Positions 8,328-16,956 of a stretch of 64,000 bases of DNA are shown here, piece after piece. Each line of letters starts with the position of its first letter. The stretch's first letter is position 1. The notes beneath the pieces were generated by a model. That model was not told the DNA's origin, did not search any database, and saw only the letters and a program-made list of their open reading frames with translations. The stretch spans positions 248,001 to 312,000 of the forward strand of contig NZ_CANTZW010000001.1 of assembly GCF_947855115.1 (NCBI RefSeq), in the 5' to 3' direction. The stretch is from an uncultured Parabacteroides sp. GTDB lineage: Bacteria; Bacteroidota; Bacteroidia; Bacteroidales; Tannerellaceae. A program made the translations under genes and the position numbers.

Positions 8328-10004
8328 TCAAGCGAAGAACAAGATCAATAATTGCGCCGTAAGTACTCGTAAGAACATGGTCAACGGATATACCGTAGCG
8401 TAACCCACGGAAGGAGCGTCGTTTCCTGCCGTAGCGTTCGAGTAAGCCAATGCGGGCGGGTCTGTCGTGCTTCCGGCGATCAATCCCATCAATGTGAAAT
8501 AATTGATCTTATAGAAATAACGGCCTACGCAACCGATGATCAGCAAAGGAACCGTCGTGATGATAAAACCGTAACCGATCCAGGCAAGCCCCCCGTTATT
8601 CACGATCGTATCCACGAAACCATCGCCGGCGCTGATACCCACGCAAGCGAGGAACAAGGTGATACCGATCTCACGCAACATCAAGTTAGCACTCTGAGTC
8701 GTATAAGTGATCAACTTATAATGATAACCGAAACGGCTGATCAGGATCGCCACGATCAACGGACCTCCCGCCAATCCCAATTTAACCGGCTGCGGGATAC
8801 CCGGGAATGTGATCGGAATACTGCCCAATATGATACCCAGAGCGATACCGATAAAGATCGTGATCAAATTCGGCTCGTTCAGGCGTTTCAAGGAGTTACC
8901 CAATACCTTCTCTACGTTAGACACGGCCGTCTCGGTACCTACCACATTCACACGGTCGCCCACCTGCAACGTCAAGCCCGGCGTAGCTACCAAATCCATA
9001 CCCGCACGATTGATACGGGTGATATTGATACCGTATAACTTACGCAGTTTCAACTGCCCCAGCTTCTTACCGTTCAACTCCGGCTTCGTGATCAGGATAC
9101 GGCGGTTGATAAACTGGCTCTCCATACGGATCCATTGTTTACGTTCCATATCAATCTCCTCACCGAGGAATGTCTTTACGGACTCGGCATCTTGATCGGT
9201 CGTGATCACGAAAATCTTATCATCCTCATTCAAGGTCGTGCCAGCGGAAGCGATCTCGATCTGCTTGTTATCATTACGCCATACCCGGGAGATCACGAAA
9301 TCCAGATGCTCCATCAAGCCGGACAGTTCTCCTACCGTCTTTCCGAAAACCGCCGGATTCTTCACAATCAGCGAGATCGGTTTCGCCTCATTTGTATGCG
9401 AAGCATCCTCCTTGTTCAAGTCTTCATTCTCCTTATCGAAACTCACATGGAATACGTAGCGCACGAAAATAATCGAGAGAATGATACCGATCACGCCTAG
9501 CGGATAAGCCACGGCATAACCCAAGGCGATCGTATTATCAGAAACCCCGTACATATCGGAATAAGCTTGCTGAGCCGCACCCAATCCCGGGGTATTCGTC
9601 ACCGCCCCCGATAAGATACCTACCATGGTAGGCATCGGGATACCTGTCACGAAATGCAATATCAAAGCCGTAGCCACGCCCAAGAAAACGATCCCGCAGG
9701 CGAGCATATTCAACGTGATTCCCCCTTGCTTAAAAGACGAGAAGAATCCCGGGCCGACTTGCATACCCACCGAATAAACAAACAAAATCAATCCGAACTC
9801 CTTGAAAAAGTGAATCACATTGTGATTAATCGTGAATCCGAAATGCCCTAAAATAATACCTACAAACAACACCAAGGTTATTCCGAGCGAAATCCCAAAT
9901 ACCTTTATCTTTCCTAGCTGAATACCGGCGGCAATCACGAAAGATAGTAAAAGGATGGAATGCCCGATACCTTCTCCCCATAATAAATCGTTTATCCAAT
10001 CCAT
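8328..10004 (-). CDS. AspT/YidE/YbjL-type antiporter with two TrkA-C domains
   Basis: The 558-residue inner-membrane protein belongs to the aspartate-alanine exchanger family. It has two homologous hydrophobic halves: residues about 1-190, with the repeat motif [15 protein letters not shown], and about 385-558, with [14 protein letters not shown]. They flank a soluble middle region holding two RCK_C/TrkA-C-like domains ([20 protein letters not shown] and [20 protein letters not shown]). This inverted two-half plan with a central regulatory domain is diagnostic. The Lactobacillus member AspT exchanges aspartate for alanine, but the substrates of YidE/YbjL relatives are unknown, so none is assigned. 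It has its own terminator and is divergent from the cyclophilin gene. A near-consensus -7 box (TAACTTCG, 10046-10053) lies upstream. Confidence 0.9.
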   Translation of the reverse strand: MDWINDLLWGEGIGHSILLLSFVIAAGIQLGKIKVFGISLGITLVLFVGIILGHFGFTINHNVIHFFKEFGLILFVYSVGMQVGPGFFSSFKQGGITLNMLACGIVFLGVATALILHFVTGIPMPTMVGILSGAVTNTPGLGAAQQAYSDMYGVSDNTIALGYAVAYPLGVIGIILSIIFVRYVFHVSFDKENEDLNKEDASHTNEAKPISLIVKNPAVFGKTVGELSGLMEHLDFVISRVWRNDNKQIEIASAGTTLNEDDKIFVITTDQDAESVKTFLGEEIDMERKQWIRMESQFINRRILITKPELNGKKLGQLKLRKLYGINITRINRAGMDLVATPGLTLQVGDRVNVVGTETAVSNVEKVLGNSLKRLNEPNLITIFIGIALGIILGSIPITFPGIPQPVKLGLAGGPLIVAILISRFGYHYKLITYTTQSANLMLREIGITLFLACVGISAGDGFVDTIVNNGGLAWIGYGFIITTVPLLIIGCVGRYFYKINYFTLMGLIAGSTTDPPALAYSNATAGNDAPSVGYATVYPLTMFLRVLTAQLLILFFA

Positions 10005-10062
10005 TCCAAAATCTTTAAAAATCTTATTACCTATTAATAAAGGCGCGAAGTTAGGTATTTAC

Positions 10063-10093
10063 TTTGTGTTTTACAACATAACGCCTATATTTA
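10063..10093 (+). promoter_or_regulatory. Promoter of the cyclophilin gene
   Basis: A TTTG -33 element (10063-10066), a 19-base spacer and TATATTTA (10086-10093, 7 of 8 to the -7 consensus) match Bacteroidota primary-sigma promoters. The leader would be about 13 bases. Confidence 0.65.
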
Positions 10094-10112
10094 CCTTCCA
10101 AATAAAAATCAC

Positions 10113-10922
10113 ATGAAAAAGATATATTACATTCTATCAACGCTATTCCTTTGCGTCGTAGCTACCGCGGCGCAAGAAACAGGGAAAACGGTAGTCATAA
10201 AAACCAATGTGGGTACCATGAAGGCCATCTTATATGACGATGTGCCCAATCACACCCGTACATTCATCGAACGGGCGAGACGAGGGGATTTTAACGGGAC
10301 CTTGTTTACCCGTGTCTTGCCGGAGTTTATGATCCAAGGAGGAGCCCCGGATTCCAGGAACGCTCCAGCCGGTGCCAAATGCGGTTTCGGCGATCCTTCT
10401 GCCGAGATCCCACCCGAGATCAACGAGAAATATTTTCATAAGAAAGGGGCCTTGGCCGCTCCCCGCCAACCGGACGAGATCAACCCACAAAAGAAATCGG
10501 ACATGTCACAATTCTTCATCGTGCAAGGCAAGGTCTACAGGGAAACCGAGCTGGATACGTTAGAGCGCACCGCCAACTATCCGGCCCGGCAAAAAGCATT
10601 GAAAGAGTTTTACGCACCGGTCCGCGCGGAACTGAATATGATCAAGATTAGCAACAAACGGGAATACCAGAAACGGATGAGGGTAATTTACGCCAAGATA
10701 GATTCCGTTATCCGGGCAACTCCCGGTCATTTATTGTTTACGGATGAGCAACGGAAGGCCTATACTACCGTAGGCGGTTGCCATCATTTGGATGGCACTT
10801 ATACAATCTTCGGTGAGTTGACGGAAGGTTTCGACATCTTAGACTTGATCGCCAACCAACCGAAAGACCAGAATGACCGGCCGAAAAAAGACATCCGTAT
10901 CCAAAGTATAACGATCGAATAA
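10113..10922 (+). CDS. Exported cyclophilin-type peptidyl-prolyl isomerase with a central insertion
   Basis: This 269-residue protein should catalyse proline cis-trans isomerisation in the periplasm. It has a clear signal peptide (MKKIYYILSTLFLCVVATAA). The cyclophilin core is split: TNVGTMKAILYDDVPNHT, FTRVLPEFMIQGG and SQFFIVQGKVY come first, then an about 70-residue charged insertion (roughly 150-225). The core then resumes with YTTVGGCHHLDGTYTIFGEL and GFDILD. Insertions at this point are frequent in Bacteroidota cyclophilins. The gene has its own promoter and is followed after 12 bases by a small conserved-looking gene. Confidence 0.92.
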   Translation: MKKIYYILSTLFLCVVATAAQETGKTVVIKTNVGTMKAILYDDVPNHTRTFIERARRGDFNGTLFTRVLPEFMIQGGAPDSRNAPAGAKCGFGDPSAEIPPEINEKYFHKKGALAAPRQPDEINPQKKSDMSQFFIVQGKVYRETELDTLERTANYPARQKALKEFYAPVRAELNMIKISNKREYQKRMRVIYAKIDSVIRATPGHLLFTDEQRKAYTTVGGCHHLDGTYTIFGELTEGFDILDLIANQPKDQNDRPKKDIRIQSITIE

Positions 10923-10934
10923 TCCGTCACTCCT

Positions 10935-11324
10935 ATGCTAAAGAGAGATTTCATCATGGTACAGATCGAGGAACTGGGCAAAGTGATCGCCCAGATCATC
11001 CTCAATCGTAATTCCAACGACGGGGCACGCAAGAACCCCGAGTTAATACAATCCGTCTACACGTCCTTAAAACTGGATAACGATTTCTTGCAGAATGCGC
11101 CTATCGACGAGATCCGTACCTATTTGGATGGTGATGACTCTTGCGGCCTTCAACGCATGGAGCTAGCCGCCAAGACCTTGCTGGAGGAAAGTTATCTCTT
11201 GCCCGGCGCTCAAGGCGAAAAGTTCCGGACAAGAGCGAAAGAACTATTAGAATATATCCAACGCAACGACACTACGTTCTCGTTGGAACGAGTAGCGTTG
11301 CTGGAAGAGATCAATAACTATTGA
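10935..11324 (+). CDS. Small helical protein of unknown function (DUF6483-like?)
   Basis: A 129-residue, probably all-helical cytoplasmic protein starting MLKRDFIMVQIEELGKVIAQ. The start resembles a family of small uncharacterised proteins whose first line has a D-F/Y-x-M-x-x-I-E-x-L pattern; I recall this as DUF6483, but that name is uncertain. No catalytic motif, signal peptide or membrane segment is visible. It lies 12 bases after the cyclophilin gene and is probably co-transcribed. Its last 7 bases overlap the end of the convergent GH43 gene, so the two stop codons interlock. Function unknown. Confidence 0.75.
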   Translation: MLKRDFIMVQIEELGKVIAQIILNRNSNDGARKNPELIQSVYTSLKLDNDFLQNAPIDEIRTYLDGDDSCGLQRMELAAKTLLEESYLLPGAQGEKFRTRAKELLEYIQRNDTTFSLERVALLEEINNY

Positions 11325-12451
11325 ATAGGCCGCGAATCGGTGGTGGGGCCTTCCACGACCAGAAGGCCATTCTCGTCGATTCGCATTTTATCGATGAATA
11401 CGACCCGCTCGTCCCCGGTCTTCCGGGTACGTCCGTGGTAAACGCAATACATTTGTTTTCCGTCCTTAGACCATGTAACGCTATTATGCCCGGTACCCGT
11501 AACGATACCGCCTTTTTCCACGTTCTTTTCTAGTACCGGATTATTGGATGCCTTCTCGAACGGTCCTAGCGGATGTTTAGACACGGCGTACCCCACCGCA
11601 TAATTTGCCCCGCCGAAATAATTAGCGGAATACATCATATAATACAAGCCGTTATGACGTAGCATGAAAGAGCCTTCCGTCCAACGACGTCCGACCTCCC
11701 CTTGGGTAACCGAGCGACTTTCCCATTCGCTCTGTGCATCATCCAGTTTCACGGGCGGACGCAGTAGAAGTACAGGTTCCCCAATCACGTGCGTAAGATC
11801 CGGAGCGACCTCCACCCCGTAGATCCAGCTTTCCTCAACGGAATCGAACATGCCTTTCCTCTTCGCCTCTTCAGCGATCTCGCTTTCCACCGGATGTTTA
11901 TAGCAGCAACGGGAATAATAGAGATAGGTACGGCCTTCTTCATCCTCGATTAAGTTTCCGTCGATTACAGGATATCCCGGATCGAACAAAGGGGCGTCAG
12001 CCAATTCCTTAAAGGGGCCGGTCGGCTTATCCGACACGGCTACACCGATACGGAAATTCTCCTCCTCGTTGGTCGGGTTATTCCTCCAATCCGCACTGAA
12101 GAGCATATAAAACTTACCGTCTCGCTCGTACACCTCCGGCGCCCAGAAATTAGAGACCGCCCAAGAATCGGGCGTATTACCCCGATAGACCTGCCCTTCC
12201 GGTTTCCAATGGATCAAATCATCGGAAGAATAGGCACAATAACCATCTACAGCCCCGGCTCCGGTACCATACATATAATAACGCCCGTCCGAGGCCAACA
12301 ATACGTATGGATCGCCAAACTGAACCGACAAAGGATTACTGTACGTCAATTCCGGCTTTTCCGCAGCAGACTTCTTTCCCGTACAGCCCGCATTCAAACC
12401 CATAAGAATTCCCAGACAAAGGGATATTCCTATTTTCATACCTCTTTTCAT
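11318..12451 (-). CDS. GH43 glycosidase lipoprotein (arabinofuranosidase/xylosidase-like)
   Basis: The 377-residue product is a five-bladed beta-propeller glycosidase of family GH43, usually acting on alpha-L-arabinofuranosyl or beta-D-xylosyl links. It has a lipoprotein signal (ILMGLNAGC, Cys23), so it is probably membrane-anchored. The inverting triad can be placed: Asp47 in FGDPYVL (base), Asp164 in PVIDGN, and Glu259 in WTEGSF (acid). Blade repeats such as DGRYYMYGT, DGKFYMLFS and NGLYYMMYS are evident. It starts 5 bases after the stop of an FAD dehydrogenase gene and so is translationally linked to it, although the two functions have no obvious connection. Substrate not determined. Confidence 0.9.
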   Translation of the reverse strand: MKRGMKIGISLCLGILMGLNAGCTGKKSAAEKPELTYSNPLSVQFGDPYVLLASDGRYYMYGTGAGAVDGYCAYSSDDLIHWKPEGQVYRGNTPDSWAVSNFWAPEVYERDGKFYMLFSADWRNNPTNEEENFRIGVAVSDKPTGPFKELADAPLFDPGYPVIDGNLIEDEEGRTYLYYSRCCYKHPVESEIAEEAKRKGMFDSVEESWIYGVEVAPDLTHVIGEPVLLLRPPVKLDDAQSEWESRSVTQGEVGRRWTEGSFMLRHNGLYYMMYSANYFGGANYAVGYAVSKHPLGPFEKASNNPVLEKNVEKGGIVTGTGHNSVTWSKDGKQMYCVYHGRTRKTGDERVVFIDKMRIDENGLLVVEGPTTDSRPIQ

Positions 12452-12456
12452 TTTAC

Positions 12457-14061
12457 TTATTTATTGGATTCAAGATTATACACTCCTTCCGCACAACGCT
12501 CCCCATCGATAGCGGCAGATACGATACCTCCCGCATAACCGGCTCCTTCTCCGCAGGGGAAAAGACCTTTTACCGTAACGTGCTGATATGTCTCCCGGTC
12601 GCGGACGATACGAACCGGAGCGGATGTACGGGTCTCTACACCGATCATAGTAGCCTCGTTGGTCAAAAAACCTTTAGAAACCTTACCGAAATAGCGGAAA
12701 CCTTCACGTAGGCGGCTGGTCACGAATTCCGGCATCCAGAAATGCAACGGAGAGGCCAGTAAGCCCGGCGTATATGAAGATACCGGTAAATCGAAAGAGT
12801 TCCTCTTGCGCATGAAATCGTCCATACGCTGGGCGGGGGCTGTTTGCTTCATACCTCCATTTAACCAGCAGACTTCTTCCAGACGTTCCTGAAAGGCCAT
12901 CAATGCTAACGGGGAATCCGCTTCCACTTTCTCGCCATTCCGAAGATAAAGTTCTTCCTGCCCTACCAGCCCGGGATAATCCTCCGGCCGGATCTCTACC
13001 ACCATCCCGGAGTTAGACCAACGGGAACCCCGATTAGAGGGCGACATTCCATTTACCACGACCTGCCTAGGTCCACTCGCCGCAGGAACCACGAAACCTC
13101 CCGGACACATACAGAAGGAATAAACGCCCCGGTTATTCGCTTGCGTCACAAAACTATACTCTGCCGCAGGAAGATATTTTCCACGGCCTTCTTTTCGGTG
13201 ATACTGGATTTGGTCGATCAATTCCTGAGGATGCTCCAAACGAACACCGACCGCTATCCCTTTCGCCTCGATCTGGATCTGGCGTTCGTATAAGTAGTTA
13301 TAGACATCACGGGCAGAATGACCGGTAGCCAGAATGACCGGGCCGTAAAAGGTCTTTCCCGTATTCGTCTCGATACCGATCACCTCATCCTTCTTCATGA
13401 TAAAAGCGTCCATCCGGGTCTCGAAATGTACCTCGCCTCCGCATCGCTTGATTTGCTCCCGGATATTCTCGATCACACGGGGGAGCTTGTCTGTCCCGAT
13501 ATGCGGATGGGCATCAGCCAAGATAGAGGAACTGGCCCCAAACTGGCAAAAGATATTCAGTATCTTATCTACCGAACCCCTTTTCTTGCTACGGGTATAC
13601 AGCTTACCATCGGAATAAGCGCCGGCCCCCCCTTCACCGAAACTATAATTCGATTCTCCGTTCACCTTATGCTCACGGCTAATCAAAGCGATGTCTTTCT
13701 TACGTTCCCGCACGTCCTTACCCCGCTCGACGATGATGGGACGCAAACCTAGCTCTATCAAACGCAAGGCGGCGAACAGACCTCCCGGGCCGGCTCCTAC
13801 GACGATCACTGGTTTCCCATTCGAGACATCTTTATATTCTATCGATTGATATTCCGGCTCACCGGGTATCTCGTTAATGAAAACACGGAGTTTCACGTTG
13901 ACAAATATCGTTCGCTGACGTGCGTCTATCGAACGTTTCAATACCCGCACGGCTTGGATGTTTTTCGGGGCCTCACCCGTCTCACGGGCTACTACTAGCC
14001 TCAACGATTGCTCATTGACAGCCTCTTCCGGCAATATCCGGAGTTGTAATTCTTTTATCAT
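12457..14061 (-). CDS. NAD(P)/FAD-dependent oxidoreductase (COG2509-like)
   Basis: The 534-residue cytoplasmic flavoprotein has an N-terminal about 80-residue domain (LQLRILPEEA...VLKRSIDARQ) typical of the uncharacterised FAD-dependent dehydrogenases grouped as COG2509. A dinucleotide fold follows: VIVVGAGPGGLFAALRL, then a glutamate ending strand 2 in IIVERG. Further FAD contacts appear as YSFGEGGAGAYSDGKL, VILATGHSA, and the C-terminal FPCGEGAGYAGGIVSAA. There are no iron-sulfur cysteines. The substrate of this family is not established. The gene is the first of a pair with GH43. Upstream (14062-14233) lies a palindromic mobile-looking element. Confidence 0.88.
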   Translation of the reverse strand: MIKELQLRILPEEAVNEQSLRLVVARETGEAPKNIQAVRVLKRSIDARQRTIFVNVKLRVFINEIPGEPEYQSIEYKDVSNGKPVIVVGAGPGGLFAALRLIELGLRPIIVERGKDVRERKKDIALISREHKVNGESNYSFGEGGAGAYSDGKLYTRSKKRGSVDKILNIFCQFGASSSILADAHPHIGTDKLPRVIENIREQIKRCGGEVHFETRMDAFIMKKDEVIGIETNTGKTFYGPVILATGHSARDVYNYLYERQIQIEAKGIAVGVRLEHPQELIDQIQYHRKEGRGKYLPAAEYSFVTQANNRGVYSFCMCPGGFVVPAASGPRQVVVNGMSPSNRGSRWSNSGMVVEIRPEDYPGLVGQEELYLRNGEKVEADSPLALMAFQERLEEVCWLNGGMKQTAPAQRMDDFMRKRNSFDLPVSSYTPGLLASPLHFWMPEFVTSRLREGFRYFGKVSKGFLTNEATMIGVETRTSAPVRIVRDRETYQHVTVKGLFPCGEGAGYAGGIVSAAIDGERCAEGVYNLESNK

Positions 14062-14106
14062 TGTTTATCACAATTACTTTATTTTATTCTCAATCAGCAT
14101 CATCCA

Positions 14107-14205
14107 GTTGTAGAGACGCAGCGTGCTGCGTCTCGATCCCTCAAAATGGTAACCTAAAGATACTATCAGTCGATATTGAGACGCAGCACGCTGCGTCTCT
14201 ACAAC
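14107..14205. repeat. MITE/REP-like element, copy 1 (28-bp terminal inverted repeats)
   Basis: This 99-bp element begins GTTGTAGAGACGCAGC and ends with the exact reverse complement. The terminal repeat is 28 bp and perfect. Within each end a 22-bp near-perfect palindrome occurs (14113-14134 and 14178-14199, GAGACGCAGC/GCTGCGTCTC). The centre is about 43 bp of AT-richer sequence. A second copy at 55210-55306 has the same ends and part of the same centre. No ORF is inside. It sits between the FAD dehydrogenase and radA genes. Confidence 0.85.
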
Positions 14206-14233
14206 TAGGAAATTACTAATGCCATAGCTTGGG

Positions 14234-15604
14234 TTAACCGAAAAGCTGGCGGAAAGCTTCTTCCACTTTTTTCACTTGTACGATTTGGATCTTTGCCTTC
14301 ACCGTATCAAAGCCCTTTAGATTGTTATAGGGAATGATAATCCGGGAAAAACCCAGTTTCTCCGCCTCCAAGATACGTTGCTCTATACGGTTGACCGGAC
14401 GGATCTCTCCGGACAAACCCACCTCTCCGGCCATACAAACACCCGGCTCGATACTGATATCCAAACTAGAGGAAAGGATGGAGCTGATTACCGCCAAATC
14501 GATAGCCGGATCATTTACTTTCAAACCTCCGGCGATATTCAGGAAAACATCTTTCTGGATCAATTTAAAACCCGCCCGTTTCTCCAATACCGCCAGCAAC
14601 ATATTCATACGGCGTAAATCAAATCCGGTGGCACTACGCTGCGGCGTACCGTAAACCGCTGAACTGACCAAGGCCTGCGTCTCTATCAAGAAAGGGCGTA
14701 CCCCCTCGATAGTGGCAGCGATGGCGACACCGCTCAACCCCTCATGATTCTGGGTTAATAACAATTCGGATGGATTGCTTACCTCGCGAAGCCCGTTCTG
14801 GCGCATCTCGTAAATCCCCAGCTCTGCCGTACTGCCGAAACGGTTCTTGATGCTCCGCAGGATACGATACATATAATGCTGATCGCCCTCAAACTGCAAC
14901 ACCGTGTCCACGATATGCTCCAGTACCTTCGGACCGGCGATACTGCCTTCCTTATTGATATGGCCAATCAATAAGACCGGAACACCGCTTTCCTTGGCGT
15001 ATTTCAAGATAGCGGCGCTGCACTCGCGTACTTGGGAGACACTGCCGGGAGAAGATTCCGCGACTTCCGTAAAGATGGTTTGTATGGAATCTATGATCAT
15101 CAAGTCCGGCTGGATATTGGCTGCTTGCGTAAAGATCTGTTCCAGATGGGTCTCGCATAGGATGAAACAGTTCGGATTATCATGCGACAACCGGTCCGCA
15201 CGGAGTTTCAATTGGCGACCACTCTCCTCACCCGATACATAAAGGGTTTTCAATTCAGTCAAGCCCAATACGGTTTGCAAGACTAAAGTGGATTTTCCGA
15301 TCCCCGGTTCTCCTCCGATCAATACCAAAGAGCCCTTCACCAAGCCTCCACCAAGCACCCTGTTTAACTCATCATCTTTTAAATCGATGCGGGCCTCCTC
15401 TTCCGTCGTTATATCACGCAATAACACCGGACGGGTCTTATTGCCCTCCATAATACCGGGAACCGGTCGTTTCACGGCAGGTTCCTTCGTTACAATCTCC
15501 TCCACATAAGTGTTCCATTCCCCGCAATTCGGGCATTTACCCAGCCATTTCGGGGAATCAGCGCCACAGTTAGAGCAGAGATATACTGTTTTTGTTTTCG
15601 CCAT
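14234..15604 (-). CDS. radA: DNA repair protein RadA
   Basis: RadA is a RecA-like, hexameric ATPase that helps branch migration and processing of recombination intermediates. The 456-residue product has every expected element: an N-terminal zinc finger (CSNCGADSPKWLGKCPNCGE), Walker A GGEPGIGKSTL near residue 95, Walker B LMIIDSIQT, the RadA-specific KNRFGSTAELG, and a C-terminal Lon-protease-like domain (GGLKVNDPAIDLAV, GEVGLSGEIRPV). A near-consensus -7 box (TATCTTTA, minus strand 15623-15630) precedes it. It seems to be transcribed alone. The isoaspartyl peptidase stop lies 33 bases upstream, so read-through from that gene is also possible. Confidence 0.97.
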   Translation of the reverse strand: MAKTKTVYLCSNCGADSPKWLGKCPNCGEWNTYVEEIVTKEPAVKRPVPGIMEGNKTRPVLLRDITTEEEARIDLKDDELNRVLGGGLVKGSLVLIGGEPGIGKSTLVLQTVLGLTELKTLYVSGEESGRQLKLRADRLSHDNPNCFILCETHLEQIFTQAANIQPDLMIIDSIQTIFTEVAESSPGSVSQVRECSAAILKYAKESGVPVLLIGHINKEGSIAGPKVLEHIVDTVLQFEGDQHYMYRILRSIKNRFGSTAELGIYEMRQNGLREVSNPSELLLTQNHEGLSGVAIAATIEGVRPFLIETQALVSSAVYGTPQRSATGFDLRRMNMLLAVLEKRAGFKLIQKDVFLNIAGGLKVNDPAIDLAVISSILSSSLDISIEPGVCMAGEVGLSGEIRPVNRIEQRILEAEKLGFSRIIIPYNNLKGFDTVKAKIQIVQVKKVEEAFRQLFG

Positions 15605-15637
15605 TCTATACTGAATTTGGCGTAAAGATACAAAAAA

Positions 15638-16636
15638 CTACTTTTCCCCTACCACAACAATTTTCTTTCCGATACCGCACCCCTTCTTAATTTCCGGGCT
15701 ACCTTTCTCTTTGTACAAGAATCCACGGAACATGCCACCACTGTTATAGGGCATGGCGATATTTCCTAATTTATCCACGGCGATCAAGCCTCCATTACCA
15801 GCGTTCGTATTCAATTCCGTACGGATGATATAATCCGCAGCTTGCTCTACGCTTTCCTTGAGGTATTTATAACGGGCACAAACGTTGAACGCTACCGCAT
15901 GACGGATAAAGTACTCTCCATGCCCCGTACAAGAGACGGCGCAACTGTTATTATCCGCATAGGTCCCGGCGCCGATCACGGGCGAATCACCGACACGCCC
16001 CCAACGCTTCTTGAACATACCGCCGGTACTGGTCCCCGCCGTTAAGTTTCCCTGTTTATCCAAAACGACACAGCCTACCGTACCGTTCTTCTTACTCTCC
16101 CGCTTTAGCTTCTCGACCCACTCCATCGTCTTGGGGGTAGCGAAATACATATTATCCTCCACCATTTCCAAGCCTTGTTCCTTTGCGAACTCCTCGGCAC
16201 CGGTTCCGCTCAACATGACGTGTGGAGATTTTGTCTTTACGGCATAGGCGGCATTGATCGGATGTTTCACGTGTTTCAGGCCGGATACGGCGCCTGCGCT
16301 CAAATCCTTACCTTCCATGATAGACGCATCCAGCTCGAAAGTTCCCTCTGCCGTACAGGTAGCGCCGATTCCGGCGTTAAACAACGGATTTCCCTCGAAG
16401 TAATTGATTACGGCCATAACAGCCTCCGGCCCTTCACCTCCCGTTGAAAGCACCTTATCACCAATCATCAAGGCAGAGTCGAGAGCGGCATAGTACTGGG
16501 CTGATCTAACGGGATCATCTTCTATCCCCGCCATGGCTCCCGCACCACCATGTACCACGATTACATACTCCCTGTCTTGAGCGAAGGCCATAGATGAAAC
16601 CATCAACGCCGCCAAAGCTATTACTTGTTTTAACAT
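15638..16636 (-). CDS. Exported isoaspartyl peptidase/L-asparaginase (Ntn hydrolase)
   Basis: The 332-residue precursor has a signal peptide (ALAALMVSSMAFA) and then an asparaginase type-2 Ntn-hydrolase fold: IVVHGGAGAM, an alpha subunit ending near GTVGCVVLDKQGNLTAG, and a beta subunit starting at the Thr of that motif. Autocleavage before Thr gives the nucleophile. GTSTGGMFKKRWGRVGDSP and GAGTYAD supply substrate-binding residues. It should hydrolyse beta-aspartyl dipeptides from damaged proteins and possibly asparagine, in the periplasm. It has a perfect -7 box upstream. Confidence 0.93.
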   Translation of the reverse strand: MLKQVIALAALMVSSMAFAQDREYVIVVHGGAGAMAGIEDDPVRSAQYYAALDSALMIGDKVLSTGGEGPEAVMAVINYFEGNPLFNAGIGATCTAEGTFELDASIMEGKDLSAGAVSGLKHVKHPINAAYAVKTKSPHVMLSGTGAEEFAKEQGLEMVEDNMYFATPKTMEWVEKLKRESKKNGTVGCVVLDKQGNLTAGTSTGGMFKKRWGRVGDSPVIGAGTYADNNSCAVSCTGHGEYFIRHAVAFNVCARYKYLKESVEQAADYIIRTELNTNAGNGGLIAVDKLGNIAMPYNSGGMFRGFLYKEKGSPEIKKGCGIGKKIVVVGEK

Positions 16637-16670
16637 ACCCTTAGTTTTTAATCATTATCCGAAAATAGGA

Positions 16671-16678
16671 CAAATATA
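16671..16678 (-). promoter_or_regulatory. -7 promoter box of the isoaspartyl peptidase gene
   Basis: TATATTTG on the minus strand matches TAnnTTTG exactly. The predicted start near 16664 leaves a leader of about 28 bases. No clear -33 element is visible. Confidence 0.6.
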
Positions 16679-16763
16679 GGAATATATTATAAAGAAAAGG
16701 GCTTATCTCCAGATTTTTATCCGTACATTTACTACGTGAGTAATCACACTAAACAAGAATATT

Positions 16764-16898
16764 ATGGAAGAATACATCGACACCATCATAAGAATGGGAT
16801 ATATCTTGATCGGAAGCGTACTGGTCTTGTTCGTGCTTTGGTATATCGTAAAAGATATCCTTAAAGCCTATGAAAAGGATTCGGATGAACCTGATTAA
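16764..16898 (+). CDS. Small single-span membrane protein, 44 residues
   Basis: The frame starts MEEYIDTIIRMGYILIGSVL, continues as one hydrophobic helix (about residues 10-27, ending VLFVLWYIV) and ends in a charged tail KDILKAYEKDSDEPD. An upstream TACATTTA (16724-16731) is 7 of 8 to the Bacteroidota -7 consensus, giving a leader of about 25 bases. The orientation would be an N-terminus with two Glu and one Asp, one span, and a cytosolic acidic tail. No family is recognised. The stop codon lies at the A-tract of the terminator of the convergent GH92 gene. Coding is likely from composition and the membrane-protein layout, but not proven. Confidence 0.6.
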   Translation: MEEYIDTIIRMGYILIGSVLVLFVLWYIVKDILKAYEKDSDEPD

Positions 16899-16928
16899 AA
16901 AAAGAATGCCACGGCATCAACCGCGGCA
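16897..16928 (-). terminator. Intrinsic terminator of the GH92 gene
   Basis: A TGCCGCGG/CCGTGGCA stem (16907-16914 with 16921-16928, one G-U pair) is followed on the minus strand by ATTCTTTTTTT. It lies 28 bases after the GH92 stop. Confidence 0.8.
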
Positions 16929-16956
16929 CCCCTTAATACAAACAATAAAAATAAGC

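Noticed and set aside
8033..8362. Plus-strand ORF of 109 codons
   Set aside because: It covers two minus-strand terminators and the end of the transporter gene, and its composition is not protein-like.
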